A stretch of DNA of 54,750 bases from a virus. The translations under genes and the position numbers were made by a program. Each line of letters starts with the position of its first letter. The first letter of the stretch is position 1. A model generated the notes under the pieces. That model ran no database searches, had not been told where the DNA came from, and was given only the letters and a program-made list of their open reading frames with translations. The stretch covers positions 1 through 54,750 of the IMG/VR virus record IMGVR_UViG_3300032116_016259, one strand, 5' to 3'. This document shows positions 1 to 10,746 of this stretch, in pieces.

Positions 1-3000
1 TACCGTTCAAAGAAACAATTGTATAATCTTCACCACTTGGTTCTTGTGTCAGTGTAAATTGTGTACAGGCACCAGTTCCAGTGAATGAGTCCACTTTCAT
101 CGTAGATGCATATTGACCTGTACCTCCACCACCTCCACCGCCAGTGTTAGCAGCTGCAAAGGCTGCATTAGCATAACTGGATGCTGAATTAGCGGCACTT
201 CTTGCCCACGAATCTGTACCAGAACCACCAGTATTTGCTGCAGCAAAAGCCGCATTAGCATAACTGGATGCTGAGTTGGCTGTTGAGAAAGCAGCATTAG
301 CGTAGACTTCACCAGAATCAGCCGCAAATCTTAAATAATTTGTGCCATCATTTGTGAATTCCCATTTATCATCAGGTTCTACCCAACGAATTTGCACAGG
401 ATTTTCATCACCACGAAGAAGTCTAATACCAGCATTTTGTGTTGGTACTCCTGTTGTTCCGTGACCAATATCAATTATATGGTCTGTAGTTCTAAATGTA
501 GATACAGTAAAGGTAACTGTGCATCCTGTCACACTAATATTACCATTTACCGTTAAATCACCTGTTATAGTGCCACCACTTTCAACATTTAGTGAATTAT
601 TTGCTCTTGCGTATGCTGAGTTAGCATAAGACGAAGCACTATTCGATGCACCAAATGCTGAATTAGCATAGTCACCAGATGTTACAGCTCTCTGATCAGC
701 AGTCACAGCATTTGTATTTGCAGTATTAGCAACACCAAATGCTGAATTTGCGTATGATCCTGATGATGAAGCTTTTTGATCAGCAGTATTAGCAGTACCA
801 TATGCCGCATTAGCATATACGCCTGAAGTTACAGCACGTTGATCAGCAGTTGCGGCAGCAGTGTTTGCAGTGTTAGCGACACCAAATGATGAGTTAGCAT
901 ACACACCTGATGTTACAGCTTTCTGGTCTGCTGTCGCAGCGTTAGTATTCGCTGTATTTGCCTGACCATATGCTGAGTTAGCATAGTCGCCTGAAGTAAC
1001 TGCACGTTGATCAGCGGTTGCTGCATTGGTAGTGGCAGTATTTGCCTGACCGTATGCTGAGTTAGCATAAGTGCCACTTGTTACAGCTCTTTGATCAGCA
1101 GTAGCAGCATTAGTGTTTGCAGTATTAGCTTGACCAAAAGCAGCATTAGAATATTCGCCTGAGCTTACTGCTTTCTGCTCTGCGGTATTAGCTGCAGCAA
1201 ATCCTGAGTTGGCATAACTTGATGCTGCGTTGGCAGCATTTCTTACCCAAGTGTCAGTGGCGTTGTTAGCAGCTGCAAAAGCTCCGTTAGCATAACTTGC
1301 TGCCGAATTGGCAACACCAAATGCAGCATTAGCGTAAGCACTAGAATCTCCTGAACCTCCACCAGCAAAAGTGTTAATTTCAATATCCGATTCATCTGGA
1401 GGTGCAGTAACAAAAGTAATCACATTACCAGATAGTGAATAATTATTTTTAGACTGAACTAAACCGGAGACACTTACTAAAGTTAAATTCTCGTTCGAAG
1501 GAGTATTTACAAGAGTAAACTGAGTACAAGATCCGTTACCATTAAAGGTATCAATATAAACTGTTAGTGGTACAGCAGATCCAACTAATGTGTTGGCAAA
1601 ATTAAATGCTGCGTTTGCTTGAATATAACTACTGTTCGCAGTATTTCTTGCCCATGAATCTGTAGACGAACCGCCTGTATTAGCAGCTGCAAAGGCTGCG
1701 TTAGCATAATTAGAAGCTGAATTAGCAGCATCTCTTACCCAAGTATCTACAGCATTATTGGCTGCAGCAAATGCCGAATTAGCATAAGAACCAGCTGAAA
1801 CTGCTTTCTGGTCTGCGGTGTTGGCGGCAGCATAACCACTATTAGCATACGAACCAGACGTTACAGCTTTCTGATCAGCAGTGTTAGCAACATCATAAGC
1901 CGAGTTAGCGTAAGCACCAGAAGTTACTGCTCTTTGATCTGCTGTAGCAGCATTTGTATTTGCGGTGTTAGCCTGACCATATGCCGAATTAGCATAAACT
2001 CCTGATGTTACAGCTCTCTGATCAGCAGTATTAGCCTGACCATAAGCAGAATTAGCATATGTGCCTGAAGTTACAGCTTTCTGATCTGCGGTATTGGCAG
2101 CAGAATAACCACTATTAGCATAAGAAGATGCTGAATTGGCTGCGGTTCTTACCCAAGTATCAGTGGCGTTATTTGCAGCGGCATAAGCAGCATTAGCATA
2201 AGACTCTGCTGCCTGTGATGCTAAATTACTATAACTTGATCCATCATTAGTAAACTGCCAATATTTTGAAGTTTCATTCCATCTAAATTGAACTGGAACT
2301 TCATCACCTCTAGTAATTCTCAGTCCAGCATTTTCTGTTGGTGTACCTGTTGTAAAGTTGCTATTTAAATCAATTAAATTGTCAGCTAAATTTAATGTCT
2401 CAGTGTTAATAATTGTTTGTGTACCGCTAACTGTCAAATTACCAGTAACAACAACATCACCAGAAATTGTACCTCCTGAAGATGAGTATTTTGTATTGGC
2501 AACACCAAATGCAGCATTAGCGTAAGCACCAGAAGTTACGGCTTTTTGGTCTGACGTAACTGCATTACTATTAGCAGTATTAGCAAATGCAAAAGCAGAA
2601 TTAGCGTAATTTGAAGATGTGTTAGCAACATCAAATGCAGCATTAGCGTGTGGTCTAGCATAATTATCTACTGAACCAGAAGATACCGAATTAGCTAAAG
2701 CATAAGCAGCATTAGCATAAACACCTGAAGTTACTGCTCTTTGGTCAGCCGTTGCAACATTGGTGTTAGCAGTGTTTGCTTGACCGTATGCCGAGTTAGC
2801 ATAAGAACTAGATGAATTAGCAGCATCTCTTACCCAGGTATCCACAGCGTTATTGGCAGCTGCAAAAGCGGCATTAGCATAAACACTAGCACTAACAATA
2901 TTTGCGTTTAATACAGGTATAGAACTGAGAACAGAATTAACATTAAGGTTAGCAATATTAGCAACATTAAATGCAGAGTTGGCATAAACACTAGCACTAA

Positions 3001-6000
3001 CAATATTCGAGTTTATTGTAGGTAAAGCGTTTATAACAGTCGTAACACTATTATTAGTAATATTTGCATAACCATAGGCAGCGTTAGCATAAACACCACT
3101 TGTTGTCGCTTTTTGATCAGCAGTCGCAGCATTTGTATTAGCAGTGTTTGCTTGATCAAATGCAACATTTGTTCTTGTGTCTAGCCCAGTTAATTGAACT
3201 TGTTGACCAGAAGAAGTAATCGCTAACGATCCATTAACATTACTTAAAACTATACCATCTATATTAACTGAACCCGGACCAACGAATAAACTATGCCAAC
3301 GATAAGTTTCTGAGCCTAGGTAATGTACATTCGTTGTAGATGGTGTTAGATTACCAGTTATACTTGAACTACCAGATAATGGTATAGCATTATTAGCGAT
3401 ACCAAATGCTGAGTTGGCGTAATCACCAGAAGTTACTGCTCTTTGATCGGCAGTAGCAGCATTAGTGGTAGCTGTGTTAGCTTGACCATACGCACTGTTA
3501 GCATAACTTGATGCTGCATTAGCGGTATTAAATGCTCCGTTCGAATGTGGTCTAGCATACCCATCAACCGAACCAGCTGAAACTGTATTAGCTAAAGCAA
3601 ATGCGGCATTAGCATAAACACTTGAACTATTTGCTACACCAAAAGCAGAGTTAGCATATGATCCTGAAAGTCCTGCGCCGCCGCCAGCAAATGTATTAAT
3701 TTCAACTTTTGAATTATTTGGTGGCGCTGTACTAAAGGTAACTACGTTACCCGTTAATGAATAATTATTCTTAGACTGAACTAAACCAGAGATACTGATT
3801 AAAGTTAAATTTTCATCAGCAGGGGTATTTACAAGAGTAAACTGTGTACAAGAATTATCACCAACAAAACTATCAACATAAACAGTTACGGCTGTTCCAT
3901 TTCCTACTAATGTATTTGCAAAATTAAATGCTGTATTTGCATGTATCGAAGCACTATTAGACAAATCTCTAGCAGTTTGATCTACATTACCAGATGATAG
4001 TGTATTAGCTAAAGCATATGCAGCATTAGCATAAACACTAGCGCTTATAGAGTTATTATTAGCGGTATTGGCTGTAAAGAATCCACTATTAGCATAACTG
4101 GATGCTGAATTTGCAGCATCTCTTACCCAACTATCTGTTGAATTGTTGGCTGCTGCAAACGCTGAGTTAGCATAACTTGATGCAGAGTTAGCAACAATAT
4201 ATGCTGCATTAGCATAACTACCCGATGTGACTGCTCTTTGATCGGCTGTTGCAGCATTCGTGTTAGCAGTGTTTGCTTGAGTATAACCACTATTAGCGTA
4301 ACTTGATGCAGAGTTAGCTGCATCTCTTACCCAACTATCGGTTGCGTTATTAGCAGCTGCAAAAGCAGCATTAGCATATACACCTGAGGTAACAGTTCTT
4401 TGGTCTGCCGTATTGGCTGCACTATAAGCCGAATTGGCGTATGATCCAGATGAAACAGCTTTTTGATCCGCAGTGTTGGCTGCAGCGAATCCTGAATTAG
4501 CATAACTACCAGATGTGACTGCTTTTTGATCAGCTGTAGCGGCATCGGTAGTAGCTGTATTTGCTTGTACATATGCAGCATTAGAATATGTGCCTGAACT
4601 TGTTGCTTTCTGATCCGCAGTATTTGCTTGACCGTATGCTGAGTTGGCGTAACTTGATGCAGCATTAGCTGCATTTCTTACCCACGTATCCGTAGCATTA
4701 TTAGCAGCCGCGAAAGCACCGTTAGCATAACTTGATGCTGAGTTGGCAGTATCAAATGCAGCATTAGCGTGTGGTCTGGCATACCCATCTACCGAACCAG
4801 CGGAAACAGTATTTGCTAAGGCATATGCTGCATTAGCATAAACACCTGCTGATACTGCTTTTTGGTCTGAGGTATTAGCTGCAGCAAAAGATGAATTAGT
4901 GTGATCTATTGGATCATAGCCTCTAATTCTAATTGTATTGGTTATAACATTAGCAGTTAAATTAGCAATTCTAAATGATGAATTGGCAACATCGATTGTA
5001 TTATTTGGTGAAAGTCCTTCGAAACTAGGATCCAAATAATTATCAAATAAGTAGTATAGTCCATCCGTCGCATCACGGAATAAGCCTGTATGTCTCTTGT
5101 TTACACCGGCATCTGGACTATAGTGACCAAAGAAACCAATATCTAAGTTATCAGAGGTTTCATTATTAGCAGCTAACTGAATTAATGAATCATCTATTTT
5201 TATACTTGATACAGAAATAGAAGTGGCATTGCCTAATACTACTAAATTACCTGTAATGTTTAAATCACCCGAAATCGTTCCACCGGTTGCAGATAATTTT
5301 GCATTAGCAGTGCTGTATGCAGAATTAGCATAAACACCAGAGGTTACTGCTCTTTGATCGGCCGTATTTGCAACAGCAAAAGATGCATTAGCATAACTAG
5401 ATGATGAGTTAGCAGCATCTCTTACCCAACTATCAGTTGCGTTATTGGCAGCAGCGAAAGCAGCATTAGCATATACACCTGAAGTTACAGCCTTCTGATC
5501 AGCTGTATTTGCTTGACCATAAGCAGAGTTGGCATAACTAGAAGCTGAATTGGCAGCACCTCTTACCCAAGTGTCTACAGCATTATTAGCAGTTGCAAAA
5601 GCTGCATTAGCATAGGCACCAGAAGTAACAGCTTTTTGGTCTGCCGTATTAGCAACACTAAATGCTGAATTAGCGTAACTACCAGAAGTTACTGCTCTTT
5701 GATCAGCAGTAGCAGCGTTTGTTGTAGCAGTATTTGCTTGACTGTATGCTGAATTAGCGTAACTACCAGAAGTTACTGCTCTTTGATCAGCAGTAGCAGC
5801 GTTTGTTGTGGTAGTATTTGCTTGACTGTATGCTGAGTTAGCGTAACTACCAGAAGTTACAGCACGTTGGTCAGCTGTTGCAGCGTTTGTTGTGGTAGTA
5901 TTTGCTTGACTGTATGCTGAGTTAGCATAAACACCTGATGATACTGCTTTTTGATCTGCGGTATTAGAAGAAACAAAAGCACTATTAGCGTAACTGGATG

Positions 6001-9000
6001 CAGCATTAGCAGTATTAAACGCACCATTTGAATGTGGTCTAGCGTAATTGTCAACTGATCCAGAAGTTGCTGAATTAGCTAAAGCAAAAGCAGCATTAGC
6101 ATATACACCAGCACTATTACTTTCTGGTGCTCCAGTAAAAACTATTACATCGATATTATCATTTAATTTTGGAGCTTCAGAAAATACAACATTTGCTCCA
6201 GATAAACTATATGAAGATTTTAGTTGCGTAACACCTTCTATGTTAATTATTGTATAATCTTCACTTGCTGGAGTTGTTGATAATTGAAATGTTGTACAAG
6301 ATCCTGTACCAACAAAATTTTCACTTAAAAGACTTAGTGTAAAACTACCATTTCCTGCTACAGCTGAAGCTAAATTATATGCCGTATTAGCTCTATTGAA
6401 AGCACCATTAGCATAACTAGATGAACTATTTGCAACACCAAATGCAACATTGGCGTATACACCACTTGTTACAGCTTTCTGATCAGCTGTATTTGCTTGA
6501 CCGTATGCTGAGTTAGCATAAGATCCACTCGTTACAGCTCTTTGATCAGCAGTAGCAGCATTTGTTGTTGCTGTATTGGCTTGACCATAAGCAGTATTGG
6601 CATAAACACCAGAAGTTACAGCTCTTTGATCTGCTGTTGCTGCATTTGTTGTAGCAGTGTTTGCTTGACCATATGCTGAATTAGCATAGTCACCTGAAGT
6701 TACGGCTTTCTGGTCTGCGGTATTGGCACTAGAGAAAGCAGAATTGGCATAACTACCAGATGTCACAGCTCTCTGATCGGCAGTAGCAGCATTTGTTGTG
6801 GCAGTATTTGCTTGACCATATGCTGAATTAGCGTAGGCGCCACTTGTTACAGCTTTTTGATCCGCAGTATTGGCCGCAGCGAATCCTGAATTAGCATAAA
6901 CACCTGCTGATACTGCTTTTTGATCTGCGGTGTTAGCAACATTATAAGCAGAATTGGCATAACTTGAAGCCGAATTAGCTGTAATATAAGCCGCATTAGC
7001 ATGAGGTCTAGCATAAGTATCTACAGCACCAGACGATATGGAATTGGCTAATGCATAGGCTGAATTAGCATAAACACCAGCACTTATAGCATTGGTATTA
7101 GCGGTGTTAGCTGCAGCGAATCCTGAATTAGCATAAGAACCAGAAGTTACTGCTCTTTGGTCTGCGGTATTGGCACTAGAGAAAGCAGAGTTAGCATATG
7201 TTTCTGCTGCCCTTGAGGCCACATTACTGTATGTTGTTCCATCTGTTGTAAATTGCCAATACTTAGAAGTTTCGTTCCATCTAAATTGAGTTGCAATTTC
7301 ATCACCACGAATAACTCTGATACCGGCATTTTCTGTTGGTGTACCAGCAGTAAAATTACTATTTAAATCTATAATATTGTCAAATATTTGAACGACTTCA
7401 GTATTGATATATGTCTGTGTGCCACTAACTGTTAAGTTACCTGTAATTACAACATCGCCACTTACTGTGCCACCAGAAGATGAGTAACGAGTATTAGCTA
7501 AAGCATAAGCAGCATTAGCATAAACACCAGAAGTTACTGCTCTTTGATCCGCCGTATTAGCCTGTCCATAAGCAGCATTAGCATAAACACCAGAAGTTAC
7601 TGCTCTTTGATCGGCAGTATTAGCACCAGTGAAAGCAGAATTGGCATAACTACCAGATGCCACAGCTCTTTGATCAGCCGTATTAGCCGCAACAAAAGCA
7701 CCATTAGCATAACTTGATGCTGAGTTGGCAGTATCATAAGCAGCATTAGCGTGTGGTCTAGCATAATTATCTACTGAACCAGAAGATACCGAATTAGCTA
7801 AAGCATAAGCAGCATTAGCATAAACACCTGAAGTTACTGCTCTTTGATCTGCTGTTGCTGCATTTGTTGTGGCAGTATTTGCTTGACCATATGCTGAATT
7901 AGCATAAGAACCAGATGTTACTGCTCTTTGATCTGCTGTATTAGCTGCACTAAACGAAGTATTAGCATAAACACCAGAAGTTACAGCTCTTTGATCTGAT
8001 GTATTAGCAGCACTAAACCCAGAATTAGCATACGAACCACTTGTTACAGCTCTTTGATCAGCCGTTGTTGCATTTGTTGTAGCGGTGTTAGCTTGAGTAT
8101 AAGCAGAGTTAGCATAAGATCCTGATGCAACAGCTTTTTGATCCGCCGTATTAGCCTGGTCATATGCAGTATTAGCATAAACACCAGAAGTTACAGATTT
8201 TTGATCAGCGGTAGCAGCGTTAGTGGTAGCAGTGTTAGCTTGGCCGTATGCTGAATTGGCATAACTCGAAGCAGCATTAGCAGCATTTCTTACCCAAGTA
8301 TCAGTTGAATTATTAGCAGCTGCAAAAGCAGCATTAGCATATACTCCCGAAGTTACTGCTTTTTGATCAGCCGTATTAGCTGCAACAAAAGCACCGTTAG
8401 CATAACTAGACGCTGAATTGGCAACACCAAATGCAGCATTAGCATGAGGTCTAGCGTAAGTGTCTACAGCACCAGATGATATAGAATTAGCTAAAGCGTA
8501 TGCTGAGTTAGCATAAGAACCAGCAATTATAGCATTAGTATTTGCGGTATTCGCACCAACAAATGCAGAATTCGCATAAGAACTAGCCGAGTCTGATTTT
8601 TGACTAGATGTATTCGCGGTTGCAAATGCCGAGTTAGCATAAGATTCTGTGGATTGTGCCGCTACGTTATCATAAAACGCACCATTATTTGTAAACTGCC
8701 ATGATTTTAGTGTTTCGTTCCATCTAAATTGCACTGGAGTTTCATCACCACGTATAACTCTTAATCCAGCACTTTCAGTAGGATTACCTACAGTAAAATT
8801 ACTATTCAGGTCGATGATGTTATCAGCTAACTGTATAGTTTCTGTATTAACTATAGTTTGCGTTCCACTTATACTTAAATTACCATTAATTACAACATCA
8901 CCAGAAATCGTACCGCCTGATGAGGAATATCTTGTGTTAGCTAAAGTATATGCTGAATTAGCATAACTACCAGATGTTACAGCTTTTTGATCGGCTGTTG

Positions 9001-10390
9001 CAGCATTAGTGGTAGCAGTATTTGCCTGGCCATATGCAGAGTTAGCATAGGATCCACTTGTTACAGCTTTTTGATCGGATGTATTAGCGGTAACAAATGC
9101 TGAATTGGCGTATGATCCAGATGAAACTGCTTTTTGATCAGCTGTGTTAGCAAGACCATAAGCATCATTGGCGTAAGTGCCTGAAGTTACTGCTCTTTGA
9201 TCGGCCGTGTTTGCTGAAATAAAAGCAGAATTGGCATAATCACCACTTGTTACTGCTCGCTGGTCAGCAGTAGCAGCATTGTTAGTTGCTGTATTGGCTT
9301 GACCAAATGCTGAGTTAGCATACGAACCTGAAGTTACAGCTTTTTGATCCGCTGTCGCAGCATTGGTAGTTGCTGTGTTGGCCTGTCCGTAGGCTGAGTT
9401 AGCGTAGGTGCCAGATGAAACCGCTTTTTGATCTGCTGTAGCAGCGTTGTTTGTTGCTGTATTGGCCTGTCCATAGGCTGAGTTAGCATAATCTCCAGCA
9501 CTTACAGCTTTTTGATCTGCTGTAGCAGCGTTGTTTGTTGCTGTATTGGCCTGTCCATAGGCTGAGTTAGCATATGAACCAGAAGTTATTGCTCTCTGAT
9601 CAGCCGTATTAGCAATAGCATATCCAGCATTAGCATAAACTGAAGCTGAATTTGCTGTACCGTAAGCAGCATTGGCGTAAGTGCCAGAAGATGATGAAAA
9701 TTGCGTCGCACTATTAGCAACACTATAAGCAGAATTGGCATAATCACCTGAAGTTACAGCACGTTGATCAGCAGTATTAGCCGTGTTAAATGCAGCATTA
9801 GCATAAGAACCACTTGTTACTGCACGTTGATCTGCTGTAGCTGCATTGGTAGTTGCTGTGTTAGCCTGCCCATAAGCAGCGTTAGCATAAGAACCACTTG
9901 TTACAGCACGTTGATCAGCTGTATTTGCTGCAGCAAATCCAGAATTAGCATAATCACCAGATGTTACTGCTCTTTGATCCGCAGTCGCAGCATTTGTTGT
10001 TGCTGTATTAGCCTGACCATAAGCAGCATTAGCATATGTACCGCTCGTTACTGCTCTTTGATCTGCGGTGTTAGCAACATTAAATCCCGAATTAGCATAA
10101 TCACCTGAAGTTACAGCACGCTGATCTGCGGTATTAGCAACACCAAATCCTGAATTAGCATAATCACCTGAAGTTACGGCACGCTGATCTGCGGTATTCG
10201 CTGTTCCATAAGCACTGTTAGCATATGATCCTGAAGTTACGGCTCTTTGATCAGCAGTATTTGCTTGCCCATAAGCAGCGTTAGCGTAAACTCCAGAAGA
10301 ATTAGCGGTTAGATGTGCTGAGTTAGCATCTAACTGAACTTTTTTTAGTTTACTGTCAGTAGATTGGTTACCAATGTAAGTATATGACAT
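1..10390 (-). CDS. Giant repetitive tail-fibre protein (N-terminal 3463 codons, runs off window)
   Basis: The frame opens at ATG 10390 and shows no stop to the window edge, so the protein exceeds 3463 residues. It starts MSYTYIGNQST and is then dominated by Ala/Asn/Ser-rich repeats built on YANSAYGQANTADQRAVTSG. Repeat units are mostly 21 or 28 residues, which suggests a long helical or coiled fibre shaft. Globular inserts break the shaft. A GGTISGD..GNL plus NAG..V.RGD plus FRWNE..W.FTNDG module lies near 8935-8655, 7495-7205, 2500-2215 and 590-310. A module with NKRHTGLFRDA lies near 5310-4915. A beta module with C.xFxL and Y.L.G motifs lies near 6350-6105, 3920-3680, 1600-1350 and 100-1. 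A YRWHSLFVG module lies near 3330-3180. The gene starts just after the 108-aa gene stops. The structural role is confident; the receptor is unknown. The C-terminus, which would carry the receptor-binding or chaperone domain, lies outside the window. Confidence 0.85.
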   Translation of the reverse strand, partial: MSYTYIGNQSTDSKLKKVQLDANSAHLTANSSGVYANAAYGQANTADQRAVTSGSYANSAYGTANTADQRAVTSGDYANSGFGVANTADQRAVTSGDYANSGFNVANTADQRAVTSGTYANAAYGQANTATTNAATADQRAVTSGDYANSGFAAANTADQRAVTSGSYANAAYGQANTATTNAATADQRAVTSGSYANAAFNTANTADQRAVTSGDYANSAYSVANSATQFSSSSGTYANAAYGTANSASVYANAGYAIANTADQRAITSGSYANSAYGQANTATNNAATADQKAVSAGDYANSAYGQANTATNNAATADQKAVSSGTYANSAYGQANTATTNAATADQKAVTSGSYANSAFGQANTATNNAATADQRAVTSGDYANSAFISANTADQRAVTSGTYANDAYGLANTADQKAVSSGSYANSAFVTANTSDQKAVTSGSYANSAYGQANTATTNAATADQKAVTSGSYANSAYTLANTRYSSSGGTISGDVVINGNLSISGTQTIVNTETIQLADNIIDLNSNFTVGNPTESAGLRVIRGDETPVQFRWNETLKSWQFTNNGAFYDNVAAQSTESYANSAFATANTSSQKSDSASSYANSAFVGANTANTNAIIAGSYANSAYALANSISSGAVDTYARPHANAAFGVANSASSYANGAFVAANTADQKAVTSGVYANAAFAAANNSTDTWVRNAANAASSYANSAYGQANTATTNAATADQKSVTSGVYANTAYDQANTADQKAVASGSYANSAYTQANTATTNATTADQRAVTSGSYANSGFSAANTSDQRAVTSGVYANTSFSAANTADQRAVTSGSYANSAYGQANTATTNAATADQRAVTSGVYANAAYALANSVSSGSVDNYARPHANAAYDTANSASSYANGAFVAANTADQRAVASGSYANSAFTGANTADQRAVTSGVYANAAYGQANTADQRAVTSGVYANAAYALANTRYSSSGGTVSGDVVITGNLTVSGTQTYINTEVVQIFDNIIDLNSNFTAGTPTENAGIRVIRGDEIATQFRWNETSKYWQFTTDGTTYSNVASRAAETYANSAFSSANTADQRAVTSGSYANSGFAAANTANTNAISAGVYANSAYALANSISSGAVDTYARPHANAAYITANSASSYANSAYNVANTADQKAVSAGVYANSGFAAANTADQKAVTSGAYANSAYGQANTATTNAATADQRAVTSGSYANSAFSSANTADQKAVTSGDYANSAYGQANTATTNAATADQRAVTSGVYANTAYGQANTATTNAATADQRAVTSGSYANSAYGQANTADQKAVTSGVYANVAFGVANSSSSYANGAFNRANTAYNLASAVAGNGSFTLSLLSENFVGTGSCTTFQLSTTPASEDYTIINIEGVTQLKSSYSLSGANVVFSEAPKLNDNIDVIVFTGAPESNSAGVYANAAFALANSATSGSVDNYARPHSNGAFNTANAASSYANSAFVSSNTADQKAVSSGVYANSAYSQANTTTTNAATADQRAVTSGSYANSAYSQANTTTTNAATADQRAVTSGSYANSAYSQANTATTNAATADQRAVTSGSYANSAFSVANTADQKAVTSGAYANAAFATANNAVDTWVRGAANSASSYANSAYGQANTADQKAVTSGVYANAAFAAANNATDSWVRDAANSSSSYANASFAVANTADQRAVTSGVYANSAYSTANAKLSATGGTISGDLNITGNLVVLGNATSISVSSIKIDDSLIQLAANNETSDNLDIGFFGHYSPDAGVNKRHTGLFRDATDGLYYLFDNYLDPSFEGLSPNNTIDVANSSFRIANLTANVITNTIRIRGYDPIDHTNSSFAAANTSDQKAVSAGVYANAAYALANTVSAGSVDGYARPHANAAFDTANSASSYANGAFAAANNATDTWVRNAANAASSYANSAYGQANTADQKATSSGTYSNAAYVQANTATTDAATADQKAVTSGSYANSGFAAANTADQKAVSSGSYANSAYSAANTADQRTVTSGVYANAAFAAANNATDSWVRDAANSASSYANSGYTQANTANTNAATADQRAVTSGSYANAAYIVANSASSYANSAFAAANNSTDSWVRDAANSASSYANSGFFTANTANNNSISASVYANAAYALANTLSSGNVDQTARDLSNSASIHANTAFNFANTLVGNGTAVTVYVDSFVGDNSCTQFTLVNTPADENLTLISISGLVQSKNNYSLTGNVVTFSTAPPNNSKVEINTFAGGGAGLSGSYANSAFGVANSSSVYANAAFALANTVSAGSVDGYARPHSNGAFNTANAASSYANSAYGQANTATTNAATADQRAVTSGDYANSAFGIANNAIPLSGSSSITGNLTPSTTNVHYLGSETYRWHSLFVGPGSVNIDGIVLSNVNGSLAITSSGQQVQLTGLDTRTNVAFDQANTANTNAATADQKATTSGVYANAAYGYANITNNSVTTVINALPTINSNIVSASVYANSAFNVANIANLNVNSVLSSIPVLNANIVSASVYANAAFAAANNAVDTWVRDAANSSSSYANSAYGQANTANTNVATADQRAVTSGVYANAAYALANSVSSGSVDNYARPHANAAFDVANTSSNYANSAFAFANTANSNAVTSDQKAVTSGAYANAAFGVANTKYSSSGGTISGDVVVTGNLTVSGTQTIINTETLNLADNLIDLNSNFTTGTPTENAGLRITRGDEVPVQFRWNETSKYWQFTNDGSSYSNLASQAAESYANAAYAAANNATDTWVRTAANSASSYANSGYSAANTADQKAVTSGTYANSAYGQANTADQRAVTSGVYANSAYGQANTANTNAATADQRAVTSGAYANSAYDVANTADQKAVTSGSYANSGYAAANTADQKAVSAGSYANSAFAAANNAVDTWVRDAANSASNYANAAFAAANTGGSSTDSWARNTANSSYIQANAAFNFANTLVGSAVPLTVYIDTFNGNGSCTQFTLVNTPSNENLTLVSVSGLVQSKNNYSLSGNVITFVTAPPDESDIEINTFAGGGSGDSSAYANAAFGVANSAASYANGAFAAANNATDTWVRNAANAASSYANSGFAAANTAEQKAVSSGEYSNAAFGQANTANTNAATADQRAVTSGTYANSAYGQANTATTNAATADQRAVTSGDYANSAYGQANTANTNAATADQKAVTSGVYANSSFGVANTANTAAATADQRAVTSGVYANAAYGTANTADQKASSSGSYANSAFGVANTANTNAVTADQRAVTSGDYANSAFGASNSASSYANSAYARANNSLNVESGGTITGDLTVNGNISVTGCTVTFTVSTFRTTDHIIDIGHGTTGVPTQNAGIRLLRGDENPVQIRWVEPDDKWEFTNDGTNYLRFAADSGEVYANAAFSTANSASSYANAAFAAANTGGSGTDSWARSAANSASSYANAAFAAANTGGGGGGGTGQYASTMKVDSFTGTGACTQFTLTQEPSGEDYTIVSLNG
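5681..5932 (-). repeat. Three tandem 84-bp units inside the giant fibre
   Basis: The string accagaagtt recurs at 5681, 5765 and 5849, exactly 84 bp apart, and the sequence between is nearly identical. Each unit encodes one 28-residue fibre repeat. The same 84-bp period appears near 9429 and 9513. This points to growth of the shaft by unequal recombination or slippage. Confidence 0.85.
8945..10310 (-). repeat. Long array of 21/28-residue fibre repeats
   Basis: About 1.3 kb of the giant fibre, directly after its short N-terminus, is an almost uninterrupted run of YANxAYxxANTADQ(R/K)AV(T/S)SG units. The short form is 21 residues. The long form is 28 residues and carries one extra seven-residue block (consensus TTNAATA). 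The lengths equal three and four heptads, which fits a coiled-coil-like shaft. This is read from the translation; no structure prediction was run. Confidence 0.75.
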
Positions 10391-10391
10391 G

Positions 10392-10718
10392 TTATGTTAT
10401 TTCTAGTACGCTTAAGACAACATCTAATGAAGTAGATGTATCTGATTGAACTTTAAGATAATCGCTAGCTTCCAAAACAAGTTTTTGATCTCCTCCAATA
10501 GGAACTAATGCACTTCCAGGTTCTATCGTCGCGCTTTTTACTAGAAAATAATCTGTTCCAGATGAATTTACAAAAACGGTAGCTTTTACATCACTTGCAG
10601 TAATGTTCGCAATAGTCATACCTATTACAGTGGCTTGAACACCACTACCAGCTGTATAAACTGTTTCAGCTGTTTGTCCTACAGATTGTTTAAAACTATT
10701 CTTAAATGTATTCGGCAT
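10392..10718 (-). CDS. Small virion structural protein, likely fibre- or tail-associated
   Basis: This 108-aa protein begins MPNTFKNSFKQSVGQTAETVYT and continues as alternating hydrophobic beta strands (VIGMTIANI, ATVFVNSSG, LDVVLSVLEIT). It resembles small beta-sandwich proteins found next to tail-fibre genes in marine T4-like phages. No signal peptide or membrane segment is visible. It lies between two giant fibre genes: its stop is adjacent to the ATG at 10390, so the two are probably co-translated. A GAGG ribosome site precedes the ATG. A role as a fibre connector or decoration protein is inferred from position only. Confidence 0.6.
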   Translation of the reverse strand: MPNTFKNSFKQSVGQTAETVYTAGSGVQATVIGMTIANITASDVKATVFVNSSGTDYFLVKSATIEPGSALVPIGGDQKLVLEASDYLKVQSDTSTSLDVVLSVLEIT

Positions 10719-10738
10719 TTATTTTCCTCAATAAATGA

Positions 10739-10746
10739 TATTTATC
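10739..10746 (-). promoter_or_regulatory. Candidate T4-type late promoter (GATAAATA)
   Basis: The minus strand reads GATAAATA, one base from the T4 late consensus TATAAATA. It lies about 20 nt before the ATG at 10718 and overlaps the stop codon of the preceding fibre gene. It could give separate late transcription of the 108-aa gene and the giant fibre. The motif is short and AT-rich, so chance is possible. Confidence 0.4.

Noticed and set aside
97-9700. Short minus-strand frames such as 97-327, 4123-4674, 5857-6054 and 7147-7329, rich in Leu/Met/Gln
   Set aside because: They lie in another frame of the giant fibre; their low-complexity composition is a direct by-product of the fibre repeats.
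9764-10108. Plus-strand frame with Cys/Ser/Ile-rich translation opposite the fibre array
   Set aside because: Antisense shadow of the repeats: its CC and ISI strings are complements of the Ala/Asn codons. It has no ribosome site.
5300-10300. Regularly spaced repeats that could suggest a CRISPR array
   Set aside because: Repeats are 63-84 bp, continuous and in frame as protein repeats, with no unique spacers or cas genes.
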